NCBI RefSeq assembly: GCF_900142205.1
Contig: NZ_FRAA01000006.1
Location: 62,001-126,000 of the forward strand
Origin: Reichenbachiella agariperforans
Lineage (GTDB): Bacteria > Bacteroidota > Bacteroidia > Cytophagales > Cyclobacteriaceae
Direction: 5' to 3'
Length of the DNA: 64,000 nucleotides
A program made the translations under genes and the position numbers. Below the pieces are notes generated by a model. It did not search any database. It was given only the letters and a program-made list of their open reading frames with translations, and had not been told where the DNA came from. Each line of letters starts with the position of its first letter. Position 1 is the first letter of the stretch. Positions 10,155 through 19,881 of the stretch are shown here, one piece after another.

Positions 10155-10537
10155 CGTTCGGTTAGGGCATTGACGCATTGAATTGTTATTACAAATAATC
10201 ACTGCATTTTGACCCAAATTACAATATTTGTCTCCGTAGCAGTTGGAGATAGGAAGACAAGTAGTTTTCTCATATTGTAGTTGGAAAGGACTTCAACTTG
10301 TTTGCCTTTGGCAGGCTAAGATTTGGAAGTTGTCTGTTGAAAACCCCGATGACATATGTCATCGGGGTTTTTCTTTTTTAGTGTCTTGGAGTAAAAAGAC
10401 TAGACAAGACGGCTTCTGAGAATGATGTTTTTGTTGCTCATTCTTAAAATCGAACTCAGAGTAGCGTTCTTTTCTGTCCCAAGAATAACAAATGTAAAAT
10501 GATAAAACCAATAGATATAAGTGGGCATTCCCCAGCT
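10155..10537. other. Intergenic region after gltD
   Basis: This 383-bp spacer separates gltD (plus) from the convergent DinB-like gene (minus). The only clear element is the terminator at 10341-10376. Short weak repeats near 10285-10335 (GTTG/CAAC, GCCT/AGGC) are not convincing. No small gene or RNA gene was recognised. Confidence 0.6.
10341..10376 (+). terminator. Terminator of gltBD
   Basis: A perfect 30-bp palindrome (10341-10370) with the half-arm AAACCCCGATGACAT is followed by a T-rich stretch TTTTTCTTTTTT. The T-run lies on the plus strand, in the direction of gltBD. Confidence 0.85.
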
Positions 10538-11098
10538 CTATGGATTGACTGGAGAGAACTTTCCACCAGCATCTAGAGCTTGTTGGATGTGAGCGAGATG
10601 GTGCTCGGAGTGCCAAGCATAGGTGCCTATGGTTTCTTCCAAAGTAAATCGTTTACCATGCTCTGGATGCACAAATTCACGCTGCAAATCTGTTTTGCTG
10701 AGATTTTTGATCACGCTGACCAGTCGGTAGTGTAGCCCTTCGAGGAGCATGAGGGTGTAGGACAAATCATCATCCTGTGAATCGATTAGTTCTGCCCAGC
10801 GGTCTTCATGGTAGGGTCTAATCTCGGGAGAATCTTCTGTCAATGCGAGTTTGAAACGCATGAGGCTATTCATGTGGCTATCGGCGCAGTGGTGTACGAC
10901 TTGTTTGATAGTCCAGCCATCAGGTCGGTAGGGCCAGTTGAGCTGCACTATGGATAGACCATCGGTTAGTTGTTTGATGCGCTCTGGAAAAGACTGAATC
11001 GAATTGATCCACATCTCTCGTTGCGTAGTTGTGATAGAGCTAGGCTTTTCAAATTCGCCTATGGGGTATTTTAGTTTGTATAAGGTTTTTTCGTCCAT
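10538..11098 (-). CDS. YfiT/BstA-like DinB-superfamily thiol transferase
   Basis: A 186-residue, metal-dependent four-helix-bundle protein of the DinB/YfiT superfamily. The three metal ligands typical of this group are visible: a histidine in VVHHCADSHMN near residue 68 and two in the C-terminal HSEHHLAHI. The opening LKYPIGEFEKPSSIT and the WPYRPDGWTIKQVVHH block are those of Bacillus YfiT/BstA, which transfers bacillithiol to electrophiles. Whether this organism makes bacillithiol cannot be seen here. It is a stand-alone gene between the gltBD terminator and the LytTR gene. Confidence 0.85.
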   Translation of the reverse strand: MDEKTLYKLKYPIGEFEKPSSITTTQREMWINSIQSFPERIKQLTDGLSIVQLNWPYRPDGWTIKQVVHHCADSHMNSLMRFKLALTEDSPEIRPYHEDRWAELIDSQDDDLSYTLMLLEGLHYRLVSVIKNLSKTDLQREFVHPEHGKRFTLEETIGTYAWHSEHHLAHIQQALDAGGKFSPVNP

Positions 11099-11160
11099 AG
11101 TCTAAAATACAATGTTCAGATGGAAGACAAGCCCAATTATACTAAGATTTCCTTTCTGGA

Positions 11161-11865
11161 TTACAAGACTATTTTACCTAGTCGCTCTAGTACCTCAACC
11201 TTGTAGTTTCGACCTACGGGTATACTTTGTTCGGTCATCTCTATTTCGCAAGCAGAGTAGCTTTCTATCTTAGGGATGTTGACGATGAACGATCGATGTA
11301 CTCTGATGAAATCTGTAGCAGGCAGTTTACGTTCTAGCTCACTGATTTTGTGATGTGTGACGACCTCTTTGTCTTCCGTTAGAATTTTGACATAGTCTTT
11401 GATGCTTTCGATGTAGAGGACGTCTTTTAGACAGATTTTGATGTTCTTTTTGTCGGATTTGAAGAAGATAAAAGAGTCATCACTCTCTGGAGGAGCGGTG
11501 AGTTCGTTGGACTCTCGTGGGTATTTTGAGACTGCTTTCATGAAGCGCTCGAAGGATATCGGTTTGAGGAGATAGTCCAATACTTCTAGTTCGAAACCTT
11601 CTAGTGCATATTCGCGATAGGCAGTGGTGAGGATGACTTTAGGTTTGTTTTGAATTGTTTTGAGGAAGTCAATTCCTGTGAGTTTGGGCATTTGGATATC
11701 CAAAAAGATGAGATCCACTTCCGCTCCACTTTGCAAAAAATCAAAAGCTTTGATGGCATTTCGAAACTGACCGACGAGCTCGAGGCAGTCCATGCGGTCT
11801 ATATAGGATTCGATGATTTCTAATGCCAGTGGTTCATCGTCTACAGTTATACATTTGATTTTCAT
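11161..11865 (-). CDS. LytTR-type response regulator
   Basis: A 234-residue response regulator. The receiver domain (about 1-115) has the acidic pair in TVDDEPLALE, phospho-acceptor Asp56 in LIFLDIQMP and the lysine-region switch ILTTAYREYA. The C-terminal LytTR DNA-binding domain (about 130-230) has DVLYIESIKDYV and the FIRVHRSFIVN signature. The start ATG overlaps the kinase stop by 4 bp, so the two are translationally coupled and form a cognate pair. The family usually controls membrane-transport or cell-surface genes; the target here is unknown. Confidence 0.93.
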   Translation of the reverse strand: MKIKCITVDDEPLALEIIESYIDRMDCLELVGQFRNAIKAFDFLQSGAEVDLIFLDIQMPKLTGIDFLKTIQNKPKVILTTAYREYALEGFELEVLDYLLKPISFERFMKAVSKYPRESNELTAPPESDDSFIFFKSDKKNIKICLKDVLYIESIKDYVKILTEDKEVVTHHKISELERKLPATDFIRVHRSFIVNIPKIESYSACEIEMTEQSIPVGRNYKVEVLERLGKIVL

Positions 11866-12923
11866 TTCTCTAGGTTTAAGTTGATGGAAAGGGATACAGT
11901 ATAGGAGCGCTGTTCGTCATGGATCTCTAGGCTGTAGCCTTTTTTGTACAGGAGATCTAGGCGGCGTTTTACATTCGTGAGACCGATTCCTTGGTTCGAT
12001 TCGATGAGGTGTTGTGTTTCACTTTTGCTATTGGCGAGTTTGAGTACTAGCTGCTCATCCGTCACCGTGAGATCAAAATCGATCCAAGACTTATTCAGTT
12101 CTTCATTGATACCGTGCTTGAAACTGTTTTCTATAAAAGGCAGTAGGATCATTGGAGCGATATACACATTAGCACTGTCACCATTGATCATGGCCTTGAT
12201 ATCTAAGTCATCTCCGTGACGCATACGTTCGATTTCTATATAGTTTTTGATGAAGTTGAGTTCATTATCGAGGAGTACTTTATGGGCATTGCATTCATAG
12301 AGCATGTAATTGATCAGTTCAGACAGTTTTAGCACTACTTCTGGGGCATAGTCGGATTTTTTAAGCGTTAGCGCATAGAGGTTGTTGAGGGTGTTGAATA
12401 GAAAGTGTGGGTTTATCTGAGTCTTGAGGAATTTTAGTTCAGCTTCTAGTTTTTCATGTGCCAAGATTTGTTTGTCCTGCTGGTTGACATACCAGTATTT
12501 GAGAAGCTTGATCACGAGTGCTAGGAATACAACGATGTATATGTCCATGATGCCCTTGATGATTTTGTAGAAATTGAGCGGGTCTCCATCGATGTATTGC
12601 GGAAAGTAAAGCGGGTACTCTATGTAGTATGCGATCAGTCGATACAGTGCGCCCCCAGTGAATGCTGATGCGATGAGAAGAAACACAAAGGGTAGCCAAC
12701 GACCTTTGAGGATGTATTTGGGGAGTAGGATGTAGAGGGTATAGTAGGTCAGTAGCATCTTGACGGGTACGAACATGAGCTGGATCGCGAAGCTGCCAAC
12801 ATAATCATCGTCATAGCTGCCCCACAGTAGAGTATAAAACAAAATATAGGAGCCCCAAAAGAAGATATGGCTCACGACCCTGCTTTGAAAGAGGTACTTG
12901 ACGATCATTTCTATTTTTCCCAT
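11862..12923 (-). CDS. LytS/YehU-type sensor histidine kinase
   Basis: A 353-residue inner-membrane kinase of the His_kinase (LytS/YehU) family. About four hydrophobic segments fill residues 12-150. A short coiled linker leads to the H-box FLKTQINPHFLFNTLNNL near residue 190 with the phospho-acceptor histidine in NPHF, then an ATPase domain with PFIENSFKHGI (N-box) and NQGIGLTNVKRRL (G-box). There is no extracellular sensing domain, so it probably senses through its membrane part. It overlaps the LytTR regulator gene by 4 bp. A 12-bp palindrome TACCCATGGGTA lies upstream at 12997-13008. Confidence 0.92.
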   Translation of the reverse strand: MGKIEMIVKYLFQSRVVSHIFFWGSYILFYTLLWGSYDDDYVGSFAIQLMFVPVKMLLTYYTLYILLPKYILKGRWLPFVFLLIASAFTGGALYRLIAYYIEYPLYFPQYIDGDPLNFYKIIKGIMDIYIVVFLALVIKLLKYWYVNQQDKQILAHEKLEAELKFLKTQINPHFLFNTLNNLYALTLKKSDYAPEVVLKLSELINYMLYECNAHKVLLDNELNFIKNYIEIERMRHGDDLDIKAMINGDSANVYIAPMILLPFIENSFKHGINEELNKSWIDFDLTVTDEQLVLKLANSKSETQHLIESNQGIGLTNVKRRLDLLYKKGYSLEIHDEQRSYTVSLSINLNLEK

Positions 12924-13143
12924 CCTAACAAATATACCTCTAGCGTAAACAAAACACTATAACCGTAGACCAGACAGCAGGTTGCCTATACCCAACTACC
13001 CATGGGTAATAGTATGAGACAACTATTATTGTCAACATGGCATTATTATTATACCTTCCTTATGTTCTTTGTGATTCACAAAGGCGACCTAGCTTTGTTG
13101 ATTCTAAAATATTTTTTATAAGCTTGAGCTAAAATTTTTACGC

Positions 13144-13899
13144 ATGAAAAAGCATCTGTTCACTTTAGTACTACTAACCTTCTTTTTTGCCACACAGGCA
13201 CAAGATCAAATCATCACTGCCAAGATGGACACCCTAGTCGGGAAAGTCCTCATCCAAACGGGTGGTGAGTATCAGGCGGATCGCGTATCGGTCAAAGTAG
13301 GGAAGAAAAAGCACCGTTTCGGTGCGGCAGAGGTCAGGGAGATACAAAAGAAGGATCAGAAGTATGTGACGGTTAAATTTCGTGGGAGATACCAGTTTAT
13401 GGAAGTGGAACAAGAGGGCAGTTACTTGAATCTCTATCGCTATGCGGATCCAAAAACCAATACTTCTGACTATGCGGGTCAACTGCTCGTGACTGCTGAT
13501 GGTCGTCAACATATTGTCAGTAATATTGGTTTCAAAAAGAGACTTTTGGAGTTCCTGACCGAATGTGAAGATGTCTCGGCCAAGCTGGAGTCTGGGGAGT
13601 ACAATAAGTCAGACTTAGATCAAATCATCATCGATTATAATGCTTGTATCGATCAAAAATCTGATGCGAAAGAGCAAGCACTTGTAGCCAAGAAGGACGC
13701 TTCTAAAATCAGTACATTGATAGAGCTGGTGGACGAATTGGATCGTGATGATCAGCAGGAGTTGCTAGACATGCTCGGTGATGTAGAGTCAAAATTAGAA
13801 GCTGGAGACCAAATACCAAGCTACCTGCAATCAGCAATCCGTGAGAAGCTCGCAGGAGAAAAGTCTCTACTAGCGTTGTTTAATGAGGCGGTAAAGTAA
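13144..13899 (+). CDS. Secreted protein of unknown function
   Basis: A 251-residue protein with a clear signal peptide (MKKHLFTLVLLTFFFATQAQ, cut before DQIITAK). The first half is strand-rich and basic (VKVGKKKHRFGAAEVREIQKK), like small Bacteroidota periplasmic domains of the kind found in the gene at 34441. The second half is helical and acidic (DELDRDDQQELLDMLGDVESKLEAG). No catalytic motif was recognised. It stands alone, 24 bp from the convergent methyltransferase gene, after a 220-bp promoter region. Confidence 0.75.
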   Translation: MKKHLFTLVLLTFFFATQAQDQIITAKMDTLVGKVLIQTGGEYQADRVSVKVGKKKHRFGAAEVREIQKKDQKYVTVKFRGRYQFMEVEQEGSYLNLYRYADPKTNTSDYAGQLLVTADGRQHIVSNIGFKKRLLEFLTECEDVSAKLESGEYNKSDLDQIIIDYNACIDQKSDAKEQALVAKKDASKISTLIELVDELDRDDQQELLDMLGDVESKLEAGDQIPSYLQSAIREKLAGEKSLLALFNEAVK

Positions 13900-13923
13900 A
13901 CAGATTGTTTCACTAGGAATAAA

Positions 13924-15105
13924 TCAAACCCGACTACAGACTAGCACTTTAGGACTGCCGTCCATCAGTGTGGTAGCAAATAGATATACAGAACCTCCGT
14001 CTTTGATGGAGGTTTTTTTTCGTATCTCTTGTATGGTATTGGGGTAGTTTCGGACGGTGATATTGGCTTTGTTGGCTGGAAGATAGGGTTTCAGCTTTTT
14101 TTTGTTGAGAACAGTTAATGCTTCTATCTTGAAGCTTCGTCCAGGGAAGTTAGGTACAAGTTCGTCAGAAGTGTACAAGTGAGAGTTTCGATGAAGTTTG
14201 CTGAGAGCGTATTTTTTCGCGACAGCTTTGAACCCTCCAGCTTTCATGATCGAGGCATTCGGTTCGTAGAGGTAGTGTAGTGGTAGGTTGTAGTTTATTT
14301 CATCGCTTTCCTCCGAATAGCAAAATTTCAAAATTTCATCACCTTGTTTGGTCAGATTTACTGCATGGATGATTGGTTCGGTGCTGTGATTAGGGATGAC
14401 TCGGAGGAGAAGCTCTTTGCATTCATTTTGCACAGAGACTACATGCACCTCTGCTACGTGGGCGATTTTTTCTAGTGCCTGATGAATGTCTAGAAGCGGT
14501 GACAACTTGATCCACACTTCTGCTTTTCTCTCCATGAGAGCGGGTAGGATGTGTAGGAGGTTGGGCTGACAGTCTTCGATGAGATGGAGCTTATGATTGA
14601 CATCATCACGTCTCGCGGGATCTATAAAGTAGAGGTCAGTAGGGTTCTCTTCCGTACTAAGATAAGTCTCTGCCTCTGTCTGGTGATAAGTGATGTTTTT
14701 CACTCCGAGTACGTCCCAGTTGTGGTTGACGATGGGAATTAAGTCTGGATTGCGCTCTAGAGCGATGACTGTCTCGATATGTTGAGAGAGGTAGTAGGTG
14801 TCTATCCCAAAGCCTGCCGTTAGGTCTGTCACGGAATTACCTTGAATCAATCGTGCTTTGTATTGTGCAGTCGCTTCGGACGAACTCTGCTCCAGTGAGA
14901 TACCTGGAGGGTAGATGATGATTGATTTTTCTGCGAATGCAGGAATCTTACTTTTTGCCTTCTGGTAGCATTTGATCTGGTGCGCTACCCACTGCATAGG
15001 GATGTCTGGATATTTTCTGGCCTGCAGTGCGAGTTGCGCTGGATCATCGTCTCTGTGTTCTTGGATGAACTGCTGTATTGCGGGGGTCAGAAGTGCTTCG
15101 GTCAT
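13924..15105 (-). CDS. Class I SAM-dependent methyltransferase with THUMP-like domain
   Basis: A 393-residue cytoplasmic protein. The central Rossmann fold has the SAM-binding VTDLTAGFGIDTYYLS near residue 93, an acidic ribose-binding region VIALERNPD and the DPARRD motif in place of an NPPY-type catalytic loop. An N-terminal helical region precedes it, and a C-terminal THUMP-like/ferredoxin-like region follows, with repeated basic segments (KKYALSKLHRNSHLYTS). Proteins of this build in Bacteroidota are presumed RNA methyltransferases. ATG 15105 is preferred over a TTG two codons upstream. The substrate is unknown. Confidence 0.8.
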   Translation of the reverse strand: MTEALLTPAIQQFIQEHRDDDPAQLALQARKYPDIPMQWVAHQIKCYQKAKSKIPAFAEKSIIIYPPGISLEQSSSEATAQYKARLIQGNSVTDLTAGFGIDTYYLSQHIETVIALERNPDLIPIVNHNWDVLGVKNITYHQTEAETYLSTEENPTDLYFIDPARRDDVNHKLHLIEDCQPNLLHILPALMERKAEVWIKLSPLLDIHQALEKIAHVAEVHVVSVQNECKELLLRVIPNHSTEPIIHAVNLTKQGDEILKFCYSEESDEINYNLPLHYLYEPNASIMKAGGFKAVAKKYALSKLHRNSHLYTSDELVPNFPGRSFKIEALTVLNKKKLKPYLPANKANITVRNYPNTIQEIRKKTSIKDGGSVYLFATTLMDGSPKVLVCSRV

Positions 15106-15110
15106 AAACA

Positions 15111-15152
15111 AAAAAAGGCTGATCCAAATTTATACAAATCAGAACCAGCCTT
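15111..15152 (-). terminator. Terminator of asd
   Basis: Arms AAGGCTG (15115-15121) and CAGCCTT (15146-15152), extended by GAT/ATC, are followed on the minus strand by a T-run (plus-strand A6 at 15111-15116). It lies 18 bp beyond the asd stop and just before the methyltransferase start. Confidence 0.75.
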
Positions 15153-15170
15153 CGCTAAAATAGGAATGTC

Positions 15171-16163
15171 TTACAACACCAAGTTGTTTTCGGTGACGTA
15201 CTGTGCGATCTGAACGGCATTGGTAGCAGCTCCTTTTCTGAGGTTGTCCGCTACGATCCAGAGGTTGAGTGCGTTTTCTTTGGACTCGTCCTTTCTGATA
15301 CGGCCGACGAATACCTCGTCCTTCTTGTGAGCCGTCAATGGCATTGGGTATACGTTGTTAGCCACATCGTCTTGGATCACTAGACCGGGTACTTTAGATA
15401 GAATAGATTTCACTTCTTCTAAGTCATATGGATTGTCAAACTCGATATTGACCGCTTCTGAGTGACCGCCCATGGTTGGGATTCTCACACATGTAGCGGA
15501 TACTTTTACTTTTTCGTCTCTGAGGATTTTGACCGTTTCGTTGGTCATTTTCATTTCCTCTTTGGTATAGCCATTGTCTTGGAACACGTCGATGTGTGGC
15601 AGTACGTTCATGTCGATTTTGTGTGGGTACACCATCTCTGGTGTTTCGCCAGCACGCTCAGCCATCATTTGGTCTACAGCTCCTTTTCCTGATCCAGTCA
15701 CAGACTGGTAGGTCGATACGATCACACGGTTGATCCCGTATTTTTGGTGCAAAGGTCCTAATACCAATACCATCTGAATGGTAGAGCAGTTAGGGTTGGC
15801 GATGATGCGGTCATCGATGGTGATGGCATCTCCGTTGATTTCTGGTACGACTAATTTTTTGGTAGGATCCATTCTCCATGCAGAAGAGTTGTCGATGACG
15901 ATCGTGCCTACTTCGGCAAACTTAGGTGCCCAGTCTAGGGAAGTGCCCCCTCCAGCGGAGAAGATGGCGATGTCTGGCTTGGCTGCTACAGCATCTTCCA
16001 AACCAATCACGGTATAGGTCTTGCCTTGGTACTCGATCTGCTTACCCGCTGAGCGAGCAGATGCGACCAATAACAATTCGTCATATTCAAAATTTCTTTC
16101 CTTCAACACCTCTAGTATTTCTGTCCCTACTAGTCCTGTTGCTCCTACTACTGCAAGTTTCAT
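15171..16163 (-). CDS. asd: Aspartate-semialdehyde dehydrogenase
   Basis: A 330-residue NADPH-dependent enzyme that reduces aspartyl-4-phosphate to aspartate semialdehyde, feeding lysine/diaminopimelate, threonine and methionine synthesis. The NADP-binding motif is GATGLVGTEIL at the N-terminus. The active-site cysteine lies in NPNCSTIQM near residue 128, and the catalytic histidine region is MGGHSEAVN near residue 230. Length is typical. It is a single-gene unit with its own terminator. Confidence 0.96.
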   Translation of the reverse strand: MKLAVVGATGLVGTEILEVLKERNFEYDELLLVASARSAGKQIEYQGKTYTVIGLEDAVAAKPDIAIFSAGGGTSLDWAPKFAEVGTIVIDNSSAWRMDPTKKLVVPEINGDAITIDDRIIANPNCSTIQMVLVLGPLHQKYGINRVIVSTYQSVTGSGKGAVDQMMAERAGETPEMVYPHKIDMNVLPHIDVFQDNGYTKEEMKMTNETVKILRDEKVKVSATCVRIPTMGGHSEAVNIEFDNPYDLEEVKSILSKVPGLVIQDDVANNVYPMPLTAHKKDEVFVGRIRKDESKENALNLWIVADNLRKGAATNAVQIAQYVTENNLVL

Positions 16164-16384
16164 TATGATGTTCCTTTTAGTTGTGTTCTAATTTCGAAGG
16201 GCAAAACTAGCTCAAATCCGACAAGAAGCAATTGATATAGAGGGGCATCCTTAAGAATTGTCAAGGAATGGGCGGTTCTGTTAATATTTTAACTTCTTAG
16301 CTAGGGAGTCTCAAGATTCTAACAGATAAATTTCAAATGCTGTTATGGCTAACTATTTATCGTCTTTATTAGTTTTGGTCTGGT

Positions 16385-16756
16385 ATGAACGCCATCCTTA
16401 CTTATATTCATAGCAAGCCTGCGGCACAGTCGGCTCTGCTACAGCATCTGCACCAAATTGTCTCGCAGCACCCAAAGATTCAAGGGAAGATCAGCTACAG
16501 CTTGCCCTGCTACAAAATAAAAAGCCCCGTTTGCCACCTGAACCCTTTCAAGGATGGGTCGGTTGAAATAGTGTTCTGGCGAGGCAGAGAGCTATCCAAT
16601 GAGTCGGGCGTCTTGGATTTCAAAGACAGAAAGAGAATGGCTGGAATCACCTATTCATCCATCGAAGAAGTAGATGAAGAAGTCTTGAATCAAGTGCTGC
16701 ATGAAGCCTATCTACTAGATGAGACCGTGGAGCACAAGCCGATGAAGCTGGGGTAA
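16385..16756 (+). CDS. DUF1801-family protein
   Basis: A 123-residue small cytoplasmic protein resembling the DUF1801/YdhG fold: an N-terminal helix pair (MNAILTYIHSKPAAQSALL), a strand region with SYSLPCYKIKSPVCHLNPF, then VEIVFWRGREL. The function of the family is not established. Two cysteines in SLPCYKIKSPVC could be structural. It is isolated between the asd promoter and the clpB terminator. Confidence 0.7.
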   Translation: MNAILTYIHSKPAAQSALLQHLHQIVSQHPKIQGKISYSLPCYKIKSPVCHLNPFKDGSVEIVFWRGRELSNESGVLDFKDRKRMAGITYSSIEEVDEEVLNQVLHEAYLLDETVEHKPMKLG

Positions 16757-16957
16757 TAAACCTATCTACTTGCCCAAGAAGGGCTTGTTAACCTTTCGTC
16801 TCTGGGTGACATGGGGGGGGAGCTGCTTGCTATAGCTGGGGTACATTCTTATTGATTTCTATAGCTAATTTTAATCTGTCAAAGAGACTTCAAAAACTTG
16901 TCCTGTCATGCTGAGGGGCTCGAAGCACAGAGAGGCAGCACCGAAGCTTCAAGATAA

Positions 16958-16985
16958 AAAAGCCAGCTCTTTCGAACTGGCTTTT
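16958..16985 (-). terminator. Terminator of clpB
   Basis: Arms AAAAGCCAG (16958-16966) and CTGGCTTTT (16977-16985) form a hairpin 10 bp beyond the clpB stop, with T residues following on the minus strand. Confidence 0.8.
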
Positions 16986-16994
16986 CACTTATTG

Positions 16995-19619
16995 CTACTT
17001 GACTTCTTTCTCTATTTCAACCTCATCGAGATTGATAAACTCGATCTCCCTGTCGTCATTGAGTGTGATACCAATTACCGCCTCATTGCTGATCTTGCCT
17101 GCGAGTATCTGTTTGGATAGCTCGTTGAGAATCTGCTTTTGGATGACACGCTTGAGCGGTCTAGCCCCATACTGCGGGTCATACCCCAGCTCTCCCAATC
17201 GATCCAGTACCTCGGGCGAAGCTTCAAGCTTCACGCCGTTTTCAGCCAGACGCCTTTTGATTAGTCTAAACTGTATCTCGACGATTTTTCGGATATTGGC
17301 ACGATCCAATGGTCTAAAGACGATGGTCTCATCGACCCGGTTCAAGAACTCCGGTCTCACCGACTTCTTGAGCATCTCCATTACTTCGCGTTTGGTCTTA
17401 TCGATGATCTCGTCCTCATTGTCAAAGTCCATTTGTGCAAAGTTGTCTTGAATCAACCCCGCTCCAATGTTGGTTGTCATGATGATAATCGTGTTCTTGA
17501 AGTTGGCGACTCGGCCCTTGTTGTCCGTCAATCGCCCATCATCTAACACCTGCAACAAAACGTTGAAGGCATCTGGGTGAGCTTTTTCGATCTCATCGAG
17601 AAGCACCACAGAGTAGGGTTTTCTTCGCACCGCCTCAGTCAACTGACCTCCTTCATCGTATCCCACATACCCAGGAGGTGCTCCGATGAGTCTACTCACC
17701 GCATGACTCTCTTGGTACTCGGACATGTCGATCCGTACCATGGCATTTTCGTCATTGAAGAGGTAGTCCGCGAGGGCTTTGGCCAACTCCGTCTTACCCA
17801 CACCTGTCGTGCCGAGGAAGATAAACGAACCAATCGGGCGCTGCGGATCGTGCAAGCCTGCTCTGCTGCGACGCACTGCATCAGAGATACTCTCGATGGC
17901 TTCCTCCTGTCCTGCGACGCGTTTTCCCAACTCCTCTTCTAGGTGCAGAAGCTTCTCTCTATCGCTTTGCAGCATCTTTTGTACCGGCACACCAGTCCAT
18001 TTGGCAACCACCTCTGCGATATCTTCGGCTCCTACTTCTTCTTTGAGCAGGGTGCTTTCGCCCTGCATCTCTACGAGTTTGACCTTCAGTTCTTCGAGTT
18101 TCTTTTCGCTCTCCTGAATCTTGCCGTAGCGTATCTCCGCCACACGCCCAAAGTCTCCTGCACGCTCCGCTTGCTCCGCTTCGATTTTGAACTTATCGAT
18201 GTTCTCTTTCTCTTGCTGGATACCGGTGATCACAGATTTTTCATTCTGCCACTTGGCCTTGAGGTCATCACGGCGTACGGACAGGTCCGAGATTTCTCGT
18301 GACAGTACTTTTTCTCTTTCTTTGTTTTTCTCCCGACGGATCGCCTCACGTTCGATTTCCAACTGCATGATCTTGCGGTTGAGTTCGTCCAGCTCCTCGG
18401 GCATGGAGTCGATCTCGATCCGCATTTTGGCGGCAGCCTCATCCATCAGGTCGATCGCCTTGTCTGGCAAATAGCGATCAGAGATATAGCGACTCGACAA
18501 CTCCACCGCTGAGATGACTGCATCGTCTTTGATGCGTACACCGTGATGCAACTCGTACTTGTCTTTGATCCCACGCAGGATAGAAATAGCATCTGCTTCG
18601 TTGGGCTCATCGACGATCACGGTCTGGAATCGACGTTCGAGCGCCTTGTCTTTCTCGATGTATTTCTGATACTCCTTGAGTGTGGTCGCACCGATCGTAT
18701 GTAGTTCGCCACGTGCCAGCGCTGGTTTCAGCAAGTTGGCCGCATCCATGGCGCCTTCTCCGCCACCCGCACCGACGAGGGTGTGTATCTCATCGATGAA
18801 CAGGATGATCTCTCCCGCAGAGTCTTGCACCTCCTTGATGACGGCTTTGAGCCGCTCCTCAAACTCCCCTTTGTATTTGGCACCCGCGACGAGCATTCCC
18901 ATGTCCAAGGAAATCAAGGTCTTTGATTTCAAGTTTTCGGGTACGTCCCCGTCGACGATACGCTGCGCCATACCCTCTACGATGGCAGTCTTACCGACTC
19001 CTGGTTCGCCGATCAGCATAGGGTTGTTTTTGGTCCTACGAGACAAAATCTGCAAGACACGTCGGATCTCTTCGTCGCGACCAATCACCGGATCAATCTT
19101 GCCGTCCTTGGCCAGTTGATTCAGGTTCTTGGAGTATCGCTCGAGTGATTGATAGTTGGACTCTGCACTTTGACTATTCACGTTGTTTCCTCCTCTTAGT
19201 TCGTGTATCGCCGCTTCTAAATCTTTCTGGTTGAATCCCAATTCTTTGAGTAGCGCAGCGGCTTTATCTTTTCCAGCCAAGACACCTAGAATCAAGTGTT
19301 CGATGGCTATAAATTCATCTTTTTGCTTCTTCGCAATAGCTTCTGCTTTTTGCAAAGCAGCGGCGGATTCATTGGATAGGTAGGGCTGTCCACCACTGAC
19401 CTTGGCATAACTCGCCGTGACCTCATCTATCCTGATGCTAAGCTGTTCCTTGTTGATGCCCAGCTTTTTGACAATGAATCCTATGACATTCTCATCGGTC
19501 TCCACGATGGCTTTGAGGATATGCGCAGGCTCGATGGCTTGCTGGCCATGCGCCAATACAATCTCCCCGGCCTTGTTGATGACCTCCTGTGATTTGACTG
19601 TGTATTGATTAAAATTCAT
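16995..19619 (-). CDS. clpB: ATP-dependent disaggregase ClpB
   Basis: An 874-residue Hsp100 chaperone that, with DnaK, pulls apart protein aggregates. It has an N-terminal Clp domain ([19 protein letters not shown]), a first AAA+ module with Walker [10 protein letters not shown] near residue 207, a long charged coiled-coil middle domain (about 400-530, [19 protein letters not shown]) that separates ClpB from ClpA/ClpC, and a second AAA+ module with Walker [10 protein letters not shown] and [13 protein letters not shown]. Length is standard. Upstream, shared with the divergent TRAP binding-protein gene, is a 14-bp perfect palindrome at 19724-19737; no CIRCE element was recognised. Confidence 0.98.
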   Translation of the reverse strand: MNFNQYTVKSQEVINKAGEIVLAHGQQAIEPAHILKAIVETDENVIGFIVKKLGINKEQLSIRIDEVTASYAKVSGGQPYLSNESAAALQKAEAIAKKQKDEFIAIEHLILGVLAGKDKAAALLKELGFNQKDLEAAIHELRGGNNVNSQSAESNYQSLERYSKNLNQLAKDGKIDPVIGRDEEIRRVLQILSRRTKNNPMLIGEPGVGKTAIVEGMAQRIVDGDVPENLKSKTLISLDMGMLVAGAKYKGEFEERLKAVIKEVQDSAGEIILFIDEIHTLVGAGGGEGAMDAANLLKPALARGELHTIGATTLKEYQKYIEKDKALERRFQTVIVDEPNEADAISILRGIKDKYELHHGVRIKDDAVISAVELSSRYISDRYLPDKAIDLMDEAAAKMRIEIDSMPEELDELNRKIMQLEIEREAIRREKNKEREKVLSREISDLSVRRDDLKAKWQNEKSVITGIQQEKENIDKFKIEAEQAERAGDFGRVAEIRYGKIQESEKKLEELKVKLVEMQGESTLLKEEVGAEDIAEVVAKWTGVPVQKMLQSDREKLLHLEEELGKRVAGQEEAIESISDAVRRSRAGLHDPQRPIGSFIFLGTTGVGKTELAKALADYLFNDENAMVRIDMSEYQESHAVSRLIGAPPGYVGYDEGGQLTEAVRRKPYSVVLLDEIEKAHPDAFNVLLQVLDDGRLTDNKGRVANFKNTIIIMTTNIGAGLIQDNFAQMDFDNEDEIIDKTKREVMEMLKKSVRPEFLNRVDETIVFRPLDRANIRKIVEIQFRLIKRRLAENGVKLEASPEVLDRLGELGYDPQYGARPLKRVIQKQILNELSKQILAGKISNEAVIGITLNDDREIEFINLDEVEIEKEVK

Positions 19620-19723
19620 TTTCTTCTTTGTTTATGTTGGTACTCATCCCTTCGATGTGGATGGTGATAGGGTTTCATCAATTCTTATTCCATTTTGATT
19701 TTTGACTCAAATCAAGTCATTGT

Positions 19724-19737
19724 GTCCGATATCGGAC
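19724..19737. promoter_or_regulatory. 14-bp perfect palindrome between clpB and the TRAP binding-protein gene
   Basis: GTCCGATATCGGAC is perfectly symmetrical and lies about 105 bp upstream of clpB and 145 bp upstream of the divergent gene. A second inverted pair, GATGACAG (19762-19769) / CTGTCATC (19782-19789), follows. Either could be an operator; no regulator is known. Confidence 0.35.
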
Positions 19738-19881
19738 GTGTCTAACGCAAAATCAAGTCAGGATGACAGACATGTAGCTCCCTGTCATCACGCATAGTGG
19801 TGGATACTTTAGAAAGTTAGAAAAAATGCCCCGAGAACTAATAGGGCTTTTTCTTTATCTTCGATCCATTAATCGCATGAT

